Positions 9,918 to 18,630 of a DNA stretch of 64,000 bases are shown here, piece after piece. Numbering within the stretch: position 1 is the first letter of the stretch; each line of letters begins with the position of its first letter. Source of the DNA: Oopsacas minuta. Its lineage: Eukaryota; Porifera; Hexactinellida; Lyssacinosida; Leucopsacidae. Below the pieces are notes generated by a model, which did not search any database, was not told the origin of the DNA, and saw only the letters and a list, made by a program, of their open reading frames with translations. The DNA lies in assembly GCA_024704765.1 (NCBI GenBank), contig JAKMXF010000340.1:62001-126000 (forward strand), written 5' to 3'. The position numbers and the translations under genes are program-made.

Positions 9918-10546
9918 TTGTGTAATTATTTTATTTTTGTTTTCATACTTTTTGCCTAATTTGTGATTTTTGAATACTTTTGACTCTGAATGTTTATGTA
10001 TACGTATAATGTTTTTCTTGATTAAAGCTCTTTGATATATTTATAGCACTACCAATTAGGACTACTGCGGGCTGAGTGTATAAAAATCTAAAAATGCAAT
10101 CTGTGCTAACAGCATAAAATATCCATTAAATTTATGGTTACACTTTCATTCGAGGCACTAAGTGTGTTTGTGATTTTATGTATCAGAAACTGCAATTTAA
10201 GCGAGCAAAAAATATAAATTACGATCTGTGCCGACAGCATAATATATACATTGAATTTATAGTGGCAATTGAGGCACTAAGTGTATTGGAGTTAAAATTA
10301 TTTATTATTAGTGCCTCCAATAAGATGATTATCCGGCTTTCATGGGCCGGCACTATTTCCTGCATGGACTCTCCTGGGATGGTAACACATTAGTCCTATG
10401 TTGATTTGATTCTTACGGTAGGCACTTTGTGTCTTTCATGGCTTCAGAGCTGTCACTTTTTAGTGCCCGCCAAGCACCTAGATACACCCCTGACTGCAAT
10501 CTGGGTATTGACATTTATTTGTTATTTACTAGTTCTGTTTATTTCT
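9918..10546. other. Intergenic region with duplicated repeat, upstream of BRAP
   Basis: 630 bp between LRR-EGF gene 4 and BRAP. Most of it is repeat-derived (see the entry at 10059-10292); the rest presumably contains the BRAP promoter and 5' UTR. The reading frame running into BRAP is open for about 47 further codons upstream of 10547 but has no ATG there. Confidence 0.5.
10059..10292. repeat. Direct duplication of a dispersed repeat (two units)
   Basis: Two diverged units, about 10059-10172 and 10197-10292, share the blocks ATCTGTGC(T/C)(A/G)ACAGCATAA, a TTGAATTTAT-like stretch and GAGGCACTAAGTGT. A third partial copy (AAATCTGTGCCGACAGCAT) lies at about 28558-28620 inside the TRP-like gene. 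This indicates a dispersed transposon-derived family; its class is not clear. Confidence 0.65.
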
Positions 10547-13500
10547 ATGGCCATAGTACCTATCGATATCACAAACAGTAAAGATTCAAAAGAACCTAAA
10601 TTCATTTTGGTTATCGAAATAGACAATATAGACTGCAAACAAGATATTCCCTTTTCACTACTCGATTTTTATTCACCCGGTCCAAAAACTGTCAAATCGT
10701 CTTCTAATTGGTTTGATCAACGCGGAAAACGTAGTGTTAGTGATATCTTGGTAGATTGTTATTCAGAAGAAGATATGGCCAAAAGCTCAAAGAATTGTTC
10801 AAAAGATAAAACTAAGCCTAATGGTGAGCGACCAGCTAGTGTATAACATTTTCACTTTTGATGAATAAAATTATTGCCATTTTTCATGCCGAAACTAAAA
10901 GTTTACGTCATTTCATTTTCAATACAGGTTTATGCCAAATGTCAAAATTATATGCAAAAGTTTATGAGTCAAATTTCATCTACCAAAGCCAATATCTAAG
11001 AACTTAGTTCTTGATCTGGCAACATTGTCCTAAAACAATAGATTAGAATCATATTTCTATAAATTCACATTATTTCATAGATAACTCGATGGGGAAAATT
11101 GAAAAGTTACATTTCTTCTCTGGCAACTCTGGCACAGAGAAAGTACGTGGTGTTATACACTTTTTTCGCGAAACTTCACATTTAAAAAGTAAAGAACAAG
11201 AATGTATAACTTCACCTGAAACACCGAAAACTATCTCACATACCAGTTTAGTTTGTCTCTTAGCAATTCCAGTTAGTATCAGCTGTACACAGATTGTGTC
11301 ATTTCTAGCATCTGTAAGACATGTGCTCAAGAAAATATGGATAGTTAGGTAAATCAATTCTGACTGTAAAACCGCGTCATATATTTCACAGCCAGCTACC
11401 GTTATATCGAACATGTATATATCCAAATACGCACAATTATCGCAGTCTGAAACTGTACAAATAGGTCCCGAACTGTGAAAGTAGTATCAATTCAATCTGG
11501 TTATATCGAACTTCTCTTATATTAAAATAGATTTCGCGGTCCCTTGAGCTTCGATACAACGGGTGTTGACTCTATTTTCACGGTTTGTTACCATATTCGT
11601 ACAATTTCAGATTTCCATATATCCATAACTGGAGTTAAGTGTAGTTTACCTTAGAAATTCCACTCCCAATCAATACATAGCTGTACTAGACTTTGAATCA
11701 GCTTTGGAAGCAAGCAAATTCCGTGAAGGTTTCAAAAATAGAGCATATACATCACTTGACCCTGCAGTATGTCATATAGTAGCACTCAGTAAGATAGACA
11801 TTGTCAAAGCTAGTGAGGATGCTTATCCTCCTAATGGGAAGATAACAGAACTACCAGTATGCACGGTTTGTTTGGAAAAGTAAGGATATTATATTCAGTG
11901 TTGACAAATCATGAACAAAATTCTTAGAATTTGACTTCAGCATGAACTTTTCACTTATGGTATGTACTTGGCATGAACTTTATGTGTACATCATCTGGCA
12001 ACACTAATTTTGCTGTAAACGCTATTTTCCTTACAGCATTCTCACATTTTAGACTCGATGAGACATGCAATGGTATCCTAACAGTCCTCTGTAACCATTC
12101 ATTCCACGCACAGTGTCTAGTTAAATGGGAAGATACAAGTTGTCCTATATGTCGCTGTAGTCAAATACCTGAAGGTTCAGAGGATAATGAGTGTAAGGAG
12201 TGTCTTGCTAGAGAAGATCTGTGGTTGTGTATATTGTGTGGTTTTGTTGGTTGTGGACGATATCTTAGTGGACATGCTGTTGATCATTTTATGAACACTG
12301 GGCACACATATTCTATGCATTTAGGTAATGTTTTGTTGAATGAACCACAGATGTAGAAATGTGTAAAATGCTGTCTATTACCCTTGATTTAATTAATAGG
12401 TACACAACGTGTCTGGGACTATGTTGGTGATAACTACGTGCATAGATTGATTATGAACAAAGATGATGGGAAGTTAGTGGAGATAGGTCGTTCATTTGGA
12501 TTAGGAGATGAAGAAAAGATGGAAAGTTTAGCGTTAGAATATACATTCTTATTGACACAACAGGTTTGTTTATATGTTTAGGTACTTGTTAATGAGAAAC
12601 TTGTTTCAGCTCCACATGGTGTCCATCGGACGGCATTTCATTGGCCAATTGATGAATACATTATAGTCAAACAAATGTCAAATAAGCGTGTTTAAGGAGG
12701 TCTGTGAATATTAATCACTACTATTCACCCGTTGGTTAGTAAATATATTGTGTAGTTGAATTACTGAGAAAATGGTGAAACAATCACGCTATACATGCAG
12801 CAGGTAAACTTGATGCGGGTGGTGGAGCTGAGACAATTTTCAAACTAACAGTAGCCTATTATACGTTGTTAATTATTACAAACAAATTTTAGCTTGATTC
12901 GCAAAGGAAATATTTTGAAGAACGGATGTCAGATCTTACGACAGAAACACAGAATCAAATTAAAGAAACATCAGAGAGGTCAGCACAGCTCTCTACAGAA
13001 TGTCAGTTTTTGATGCAAAAACTGGAGACTATAGAGAAAGAGAAGAAAAGTTTGGATAAGAAGTATTCTCAATTGGTAACGAAATCACAGAGAATTGAGA
13101 AAGATTTAAAAGAAGAACGACAACTAAACTCTTGTCTCCAGGTAAGCAATTGGTCGCTTTTCCCCTATATACTTTTAAATAATTAACCATGTGGATTGTG
13201 GTTGGTGGATTTGGTTCATTACATGCTATATACGAATCTCCATTCTAATCGAGTCACGAGTACCTCAGAATTACCTAGAAAACATCAAAGTAGCTATAGC
13301 CACTAATCTATTGGTTCCCAACCTTTTTCACCCATGGACCGCCATATACCAATTTTAGCATATTCTGTGGAGCCTCCCATAGACTGCGTTACAAATGTTG
13401 AGATCTTGTGGATCCCTACTGTCGTCCGTGGTCGTCCGTGGTGCACTGATCCTTGTTATATCCCCACTCCAACCAAGTGAGGAGTGCTTCAAAATGACCT

Positions 13501-13901
13501 GGAAGAACATCCAAGCAGATTAACTAAATCCACCATCCATGGTTAGATATCTAATCAGCATAGGGGAACATTTTTGTTAAAATGCGGTTTTAATGAAAAT
13601 CGCCCCTCGGTTAATTTTTGACATTCTAACATACTAGGAGAACCAAGAACCATGGCAACACCAAATCCATGAGTTACAAGAAAAGCTAGCCAAAACAATT
13701 ACAGCTAAAGACAATGAAATACACGAGTTGAGAGATCAAGTTAGAGATGTTATGTTCTCTCTCGAAATGAAACAGAAATTAGAAAAATCAGAATTTAAAG
13801 ATGAGGTTAAAGACGGTTATTTACTTGTACAGGAGAAGGAAGCTGGGGCGAGTGTCACAGGGCAAACAGCGAGTGGAAAAAAGCACCGGAAAAGGAAATA
13901 A
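10547..13901 (+). CDS. BRAP: BRCA1-associated protein (BRAP/IMP) E3 ligase, 7 exons
   Basis: Exons 10547-10823, 11081-11348, 11655-11879, 12053-12324, 12400-12563, 12893-13141 and 13638-13901 join in phase to give 572 residues, close to the roughly 590 of the vertebrate protein. Order: poorly conserved N-terminus; BRAP2/RRM-like domain ([18 protein letters not shown]...[14 protein letters not shown]); C3H2C3 RING finger (CTVCLEKLDE...CNHSFHAQC...CPICR); UBP-type zinc finger ([20 protein letters not shown]...[12 protein letters not shown]); long coiled coil; basic C-terminus (GKKHRKRK). In animals BRAP is a cytoplasmic Ras-responsive E3 ligase that dampens KSR-dependent MAPK signalling and retains NLS cargoes. 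Introns 2, 5 and 6 are filled with MITE-like elements. The exact start is the least certain part. Confidence 0.93.
11391..11640. mobile_element. Family A MITE in BRAP intron 2
   Basis: Contains the family A hallmarks: CGTTATATCGAAC, a GTACAAATAGGTCCC block, GCGGTCCCTTGAGCTTCGAT, and a right end GGAGTTAAGTG. It may be two overlapping copies. Its right end is about 14 nt upstream of the exon 3 acceptor at 11653-11654, so the polypyrimidine/branch region is adjacent to or derived from the element. Confidence 0.7.
12591..12850. mobile_element. Family D MITE in BRAP intron 5
   Basis: About 260 bp with terminal inverted repeats: the left end reads AATGAGAAACTTGTTTCAGC and the right end GGTGGAGCTGAGACAATTTT. 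It occupies most of the 329-bp intron. An inverted copy lies in PfkB intron 1 at 16528-16811. Confidence 0.75.
13227..13545. repeat. hAT-like end flanked by diverged direct repeats in BRAP intron 6
   Basis: The core at 13305-13455 begins GGTTCCCAACCTTTTTCACC and contains TGGATCCCTACTGTCGTCCG, matching the common hAT-type MITE end that opens with GGTTCCCAACCT. On either side (13227-13304 and 13456-13545) are diverged direct repeats, for example TTACCTAGAAAACATCAAAG against TGACCTGGAAGAACATCCAA. Related fragments lie at 17958, 18443 and 56587. Confidence 0.6.
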
Positions 13902-13995
13902 TAATCAAACATGGGATTCAAGTTGTAATTGATAATGTTTGTCATAGAATATTTCACAATTTAATCATCAATCTGTCCAGATACAAGTAATCAAT

Positions 13996-14250
13996 AGGGT
14001 TGGAAAAATTACGATTACAATTGTAATCGATTACACATTTTCCCGGAATCGTAATTACATGCTTAAAGAATGTATTCGTATTCGTAAAATTGTAAATCAC
14101 AAGTTTCAAAAGATTGTAATTGTAATAGTAATTATATGAAAGAGTAATTGTAATCGCTTGAAAGTATAGAACTTAATTGTAATCGTTAACGTATTGTAAT
14201 CGCAATTGTAATCGTATTTGTAATCGTAATCGTAATCGGCCCAAACCTGG
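13996..14250. mobile_element. GTAATCG-rich MITE directly upstream of COX6A
   Basis: A low-complexity element built of TTGTAATCG-type units and bounded by AGGGTTGG at the left and CCAAACCT at the right. It fills most of the 409-bp space between BRAP and COX6A and ends about 60 bp before the COX6A start, so the COX6A promoter or 5' UTR must overlap or abut it. Confidence 0.65.
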
Positions 14251-14310
14251 ACTCGACTTATGATTGCTTTCATTTCACCTTCAGTATATTCTCTTAATAT
14301 AATTAGCACC

Positions 14311-15587
14311 ATGTCGCTATTGATCCGCACCATAGACCGTTCCTTATCACGATTCCCTAACAAATTCACCTCCATCCATCCCAAAAAGCCACTAGGTCTA
14401 TCAACAGGCAAGCTACCCTACAAAAGCAAGTTTGCCTTAGAATTTGCTGAACATCAATCACATGCTGGTAAAACCTACAAATACTGGAAATATGCCACTA
14501 TTTTCCTATGTACTCCAATCTTAACATATTTGACGTATAAAGAAGGAAAGGAATTTTTGAATGAAGAACACGAGCAGAGAGAGTTTATACCGTACTCTCA
14601 TATGCGAATAAGGAATAAGCCATTTCCTTGGGGAAATAATTCGCTATTTCATCACCCAATGCTGAATCCAGGTAAGTTTTGCCTTTCAATACTTATTCTG
14701 TTTTCCATACAATTGTTAGGCATACTTACCACACACTTTTACAATTTTCCTGAGATTTTCCTAGCCATTTCCAGATATTTTCAATAATTTCTTGAGATCT
14801 CACGTTATTCCCCTGTTCTACCCGAAAATATCCAGAAATATAGCAAATAATAGAAAGAATTTCCTGGGATTTTGGCGTGAAATCCTTGGATAATCTCGGG
14901 ATTGCGAGAGGGATGGCAAGTTTCAGGATCTGACATACCTGCGGCAAATGCCCCCTTCCCCTCACTCTAGGTCCACCACTGTTTATATCTTCTTCCTCCA
15001 AACAATTTTCCTCTTAGGCAACTAACTAACTCGTATACAGTGAAGTTGCCTATTAGCAAGTAGTATTTTCCCCGAATTTCCTTTGCTAATACGCTAACAT
15101 GCTAGCTATAGGGAAATATTCCAATAAAAAATGGGCTCTTAGGTTCCTTAAAAACTTCGCTTACAGGCGAATACCACTGTAGTAACTATTAGCCTTTTTG
15201 AATATGGCAATTTGAGTAATATTTACATGAATAATTTCCTATAAAAATATCATAAAATTAAATATTCACTACTACTCTCTACATATAGGCCCTGAAGGTG
15301 AAGCGGAGATAGAAAGACAGACAACCATACAACTACTCCAATCCTACTACGACAAATTACAACAATATCTATACGAGCATTACGAACGTAGAGAAGCAAT
15401 GAAACTAGCTCTAGTAGAAGGTATCCTAGAACAAGCTGGAAAAGACTTACAGAAACATAAGAGAATACTAGTACTCCATGAAAATCCTCTCTACCAGAAA
15501 CAGCGTCCATTCGTTCCAAGTAAATTCGCTTATGATTGGTCTCATACTTACCCTGTACGACAGGATCAAACACCAGATGGATATTAA
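14311..15587 (+). CDS. COX6A: Cytochrome c oxidase subunit 6A with C-terminal extension
   Basis: Exons 14311-14671 and 15289-15587 join in phase (219 residues). The first 120 residues are a typical nuclear-encoded complex IV subunit 6A: a basic, Ser/Arg-containing mitochondrial leader, one inner-membrane span (about 59-75), then EFIPYSHMRIRNKPFPWG and LFHHPMLNP, the family signature. Animal COX6A normally ends a few residues after this NP. Here exon 2 adds 99 charged, mostly helical residues beginning GPEGEAEIERQTTIQLL and ending in PVRQDQTPDGY, which I do not recognise. The donor (GTAAGT) and acceptor are good, and AATAAA follows the stop by about 54 bp. An in-frame ATG at 14260 would add 17 residues. 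Intron retention would instead give a short hydrophobic tail ending at 14787. Confidence 0.88.
14706..14935 (-). mobile_element. Family E MITE in COX6A intron
   Basis: Read on the minus strand it has the order CTTGCCATCCCTC, ATTATCCAAGGAT, TGCTATATTTCTGGATATTT, then AAAATCTCAGGAAAA and a TAAGTATGCC end. The same order of blocks recurs on the plus strand at 18925-19065 and 19160-19372. Confidence 0.7.
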
Positions 15588-15640
15588 TAGAGACTTATAC
15601 AAGTTATGGTCATCGTATATACCATTCTATATATATAATT

Positions 15641-15646
15641 AATAAA
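15641..15646 (+). terminator. Poly(A) signal of COX6A
   Basis: AATAAA lies 54 bp after the COX6A stop codon, followed by T/G-rich sequence. Confidence 0.6.
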
Positions 15647-15742
15647 CCATGAGTAACTATTGTGGATTTGGGTGTGTTAGAATTGCATTTCATGTAGAAA
15701 TATGACAAGTAGTTTTAGCTATTTTTACCATATATGGATGGG

Positions 15743-15848
15743 TACAGTCAACTCCCATTATATCGAACAAAGAAATATCGAAATACCCGCTTATATCGAA
15801 GCCTAAAATTGTACAATTATGGTTTCGATATTACGAGAGTTGACTGTA
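15743..15848. mobile_element. Family A MITE, short copy, between COX6A and PfkB kinase
   Basis: Starts TACAGTCAACTCCCATTATA and ends GAGAGTTGACTGTA, giving near-perfect inverted ends with a TA target. This is the most compact copy (about 106 bp) and the best guide to the family termini. Confidence 0.8.
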
Positions 15849-15999
15849 TATTATGTTATTGGGATGTTATATGCCCATATATGGTAAAATAGCTTAGAAT
15901 AGCCTCAAGCGTGTGGGCATAGTTCTTATACTCCTACTATACTACCAACGTTGCATTTTTCTTACCTATTATTTCTAAATTTAGCCTACGAATATTTAT

Positions 16000-18204
16000 A
16001 TGTTCGTCACTTATGCAAAACAGCTTCTAACCTCCATCAAATTCCCTCAAATCAGACTATTATCAACTTGTCAATCTCATAAGAATACACCTCTATGTCT
16101 TGGTTTAGGTAGCAATGTAGTAGACTATATATACTCGGTAGAATCACTACCAAAGGAAGGAATGAAAGGATATTTCACTAGAAATGTGTCGATCCCACAC
16201 GCCAAAAAAGCAGGTGGTGTTGTATTGAACCATTTGGCGTGGGCGGCACAACTTGGGGTACCATGTGGGCTACTGGCTTTACAAGGTAATGATGAAGAAG
16301 GGAGATTTCTAAGGCAATTTTTGAATAGTATAAACGTTCGTACTGATTTTATTGATATCTCACATCAGTATAATACTGGATTCAGTTATATAATGGTTGA
16401 ATCATCAGGTTAGTAGACAACTTCCCAGGATTTGTTTTGCCACACTTTTCCCTAAATAATACGCGATTTTTCGGGAAAATTGAGAGATTCCGAACGGGTT
16501 CACAAGTAGGATGATTTGTCTAATTTATACAAACTTGTTTCAGCTCTACTGCACTGCCCGCATCAAGTTAACTCTCACGAATATTGTCATTATTTCACCA
16601 TTTTATCAGTGAGATTCAACTACAATGTGTAACCTGTGGAAATAGCTGGTAGTAGTGATTTTACCTTCAAAGATCTTAAACAATCATTGCAATATTTCCA
16701 TGAATTGGCCACTTTGTATTACGATAACGTCATAAAAAAATGAGATATGAAATGCCGCACGCACGCATGCTTAGATGGACATCTTGTGGAACTGAAACAA
16801 GTTTCTCATTAACCGTGCCTCATAACATGATTTCTCTATTACAATAGGTGAGAGAAGTATTATAATGAATTTGGGATCAACTGCAGAAATGGACGAATCA
16901 AATGTCAAACGATTCATTCCTTCTATCCAGGCAGAAGCCGGTATAGTCACCTGCGAAATATCACAGGTACCATTAAACGGGGTACTCTGTGTATTGGATG
17001 CAGCTAGGTCAAGTGGTTGTCTGACAATTCTAGATGTAGATGTTAGTCCTAGTGTAGCTATTAACGAAGCTAAATTGGGTACGAAACAGGAAATATTGGA
17101 AGCAATATCTCTTGCTGATGTAGTCAAACCTGCAGGTAAGTGAGTCAGGGAATGGCATGGACGCTACGTCCCCGAAACAGTGCGAAATCTAGCAGTTTTG
17201 ATTGATTAGTAAAGTGTAACCTCCAGAAATGGGGTGTCAGGGACCAGAGAATGCTACCTAATTTTCCCCTTTCCGCCAAATTCTCCGTTTGTGGAGGATC
17301 ATTTGTATGGGACTGGAATTCGCTCTATTTTCATTCACTCAGTTTCTGGAGGCTACACTGGAGTGTGAAAATTCGTTTGTTAGTTGATACTTTATCACAC
17401 ACAAGAAAAATTTTCAGATTTGTATTATAAATTTTATGCAATAGAACTGAGATCCATGATTTTTGCTATTTGAATTCAGAGTACAATCAAATCCCATTTT
17501 ATTGAAGTTCAAGTTATCGTGTTAACTCCTGCGATTCACCACTGTAATATGGACCATATTTGTACAATTACAGATTTCGATATAGCGGGATTTGACTGTT
17601 CAATATGTTCCTAGGACATGTAGTGAATGAACTTCTCAATCTATACTCCCATAACACAATATCTCCTAATCATAACTTATCAATATCATTATCTCATCAA
17701 CTACGTAACTACACACAATGTAGCTTATTAGCTATTACTAATGGATCACAACCTTGTATATTATCTACACGGGAATTTGATGTAGAAGTAGATACTGTTA
17801 GAGTTGAGAGGATTGTGGATACGACAGGAGCTGGTGATGCATTTTTAGGTAGGGAAATGGAGGGAAAAGGTGTGAAAATATGATTAATCTTATAGACCTA
17901 TAGGTTTTAATGGGTGTCGTAGATATTGTTGTCTTACCTTTCCTGTTACTAATACATATCAGTGGTTCCCAACCTGAGGTCCAAGAATCCCTTGGGTGGT
18001 CCACGGAGGACAGCAGGGTTTGGAACCGTTGCCTGTATATTATACTGACATTAATTATTCTTATATTGTATAGCTGGACTAATAAAATGGATATATGATA
18101 ATGGTCTACCGTCTACAGAGAATGAACTGATATCAATTGGGAGATTAGCTAACCAAGTAGCTTCGAAGTGTGTACAGACAGTAGGTGGTGTTCCTGATAT
18201 ATAA
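16000..18204 (+). CDS. PfkB/ribokinase-family sugar kinase, 4 exons
   Basis: Exons 16000-16408, 16848-17135, 17615-17848 and 18074-18204 join in phase to give 353 residues. The N-terminus (MFVTYAKQLLTSIKFPQIRL) looks like a mitochondrial targeting leader. The kinase core has the N-terminal glycine motif region (KKAGGVVLNHLAWAAQLGVP, LALQGNDEEG) and PfkB signature 2, DTTGAGDAFLAG at about 302-313, whose GAGD aspartate is the catalytic base of this family. The last exon completes the fold (GLIKWIYDNG... NQVASKCVQTVGG). The enzyme should phosphorylate a sugar or nucleoside with ATP; the substrate cannot be read from the sequence. Introns 1 to 3 all contain MITE-like sequence. AATAAA lies 54 bp after the stop. 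Confidence 0.88.
16528..16811. mobile_element. Family D MITE in PfkB intron 1
   Basis: Inverted relative to the BRAP copy. It opens ACAAACTTGTTTCAGCTCTA and closes GTGGAACTGAAACAAGTTTC. Internal blocks shared with 12591-12850 include GCCCGCATCAAGTT on opposite strands, GGCATTTCAT and GGCCAATT. Confidence 0.75.
17145..17362. mobile_element. Family B MITE in PfkB intron 2
   Basis: Left part: GGCATGGACGCTACGTCCCC and GTGCGAAATCTAGCAGTTTT. Right part: AGTGTAACCTCCAGAAATGG through GAATTCGCTCTATTTTCATT to TCTGGAGGCTACACT, with inverted ends GTGTAACCTCC and GGAGGCTACAC. Related copies lie at 24412, 25860, 48255 and 48833. Confidence 0.7.
17482..17600. mobile_element. Family A MITE in PfkB intron 2
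   Basis: Starts TACAATCAAATCCCATTTTA and ends GCGGGATTTGACTGT. Its right end is about 14 nt from the exon 3 acceptor at 17613-17614, so this copy supplies the sequence immediately upstream of the 3' splice site. Confidence 0.75.
17958..18027. repeat. hAT-like repeat fragment in PfkB intron 3
   Basis: Begins CAGTGGTTCCCAACCTGAGG and continues with GGTGGTCCACGGAGGACAGC, the typical end sequence of a hAT-derived non-autonomous repeat. Confidence 0.6.
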
Positions 18205-18257
18205 TACCAACAATAATCACATATGAAGTATGACATTAATACTATTTTCGATTTTAT

Positions 18258-18263
18258 AATAAA
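18258..18263 (+). terminator. Poly(A) signal of PfkB kinase
   Basis: AATAAA 54 bp after the stop codon. Confidence 0.6.
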
Positions 18264-18339
18264 TGAATCATATATTTACCAAATATTTTCTGCTATATTT
18301 GGGCAATTGCACTATCCAATTATATGTCATCGTACAGTG

Positions 18340-18535
18340 AGTGACGCAGAAAAATGCTACCGCGTTTCCCCATTTCTGCCAAATTCCATGTCTGTGTAGG
18401 TTCATATGTATGTGGCTAGGAGTTCGCTCTATTATTCACATAGGCTGCAATACAAATTCTAAGATCCTGTAGACCCCTGCTGTCCTCCGTGAACCTTAAA
18501 GGGGCCATTGACCCCAGTTTGGGTACTGCAGTCTT
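18340..18535. repeat. Composite family B / hAT-like fragments upstream of ataxin-2
   Basis: The left half (18340-18440) carries family B blocks (ATGCTACCGCGTTTCCCC, AGTTCGCTCTATTATTCACA). The right half (18443-18535) carries a hAT-like segment (ACCCCTGCTGTCCTCCGTGA ... GGGTACTGCAG). Together they occupy half of the 426-bp spacer between PfkB and ataxin-2; no coding exon is seen there. Confidence 0.6.
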
Positions 18536-18630
18536 ATAACATCCAACTCATCTCTACCCAAATTCACCATACATACCGTTATAGTATATTTCCAATAGTA
18601 TTAGGCAATTAGAAATAGTTTACATAAATA

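Noticed and set aside
10406-10546. Upstream extension of the first BRAP exon
   Set aside because: The frame is open but contains no ATG before 10547, and part of it overlaps transposon-like sequence, so 10547 was taken as the start.
14106-14411. Minus-strand frame rich in YDYDYKYDYN-type repeats upstream of COX6A
   Set aside because: It is the translation of the GTAATCG-rich MITE and of the antisense of COX6A exon 1, not a gene.
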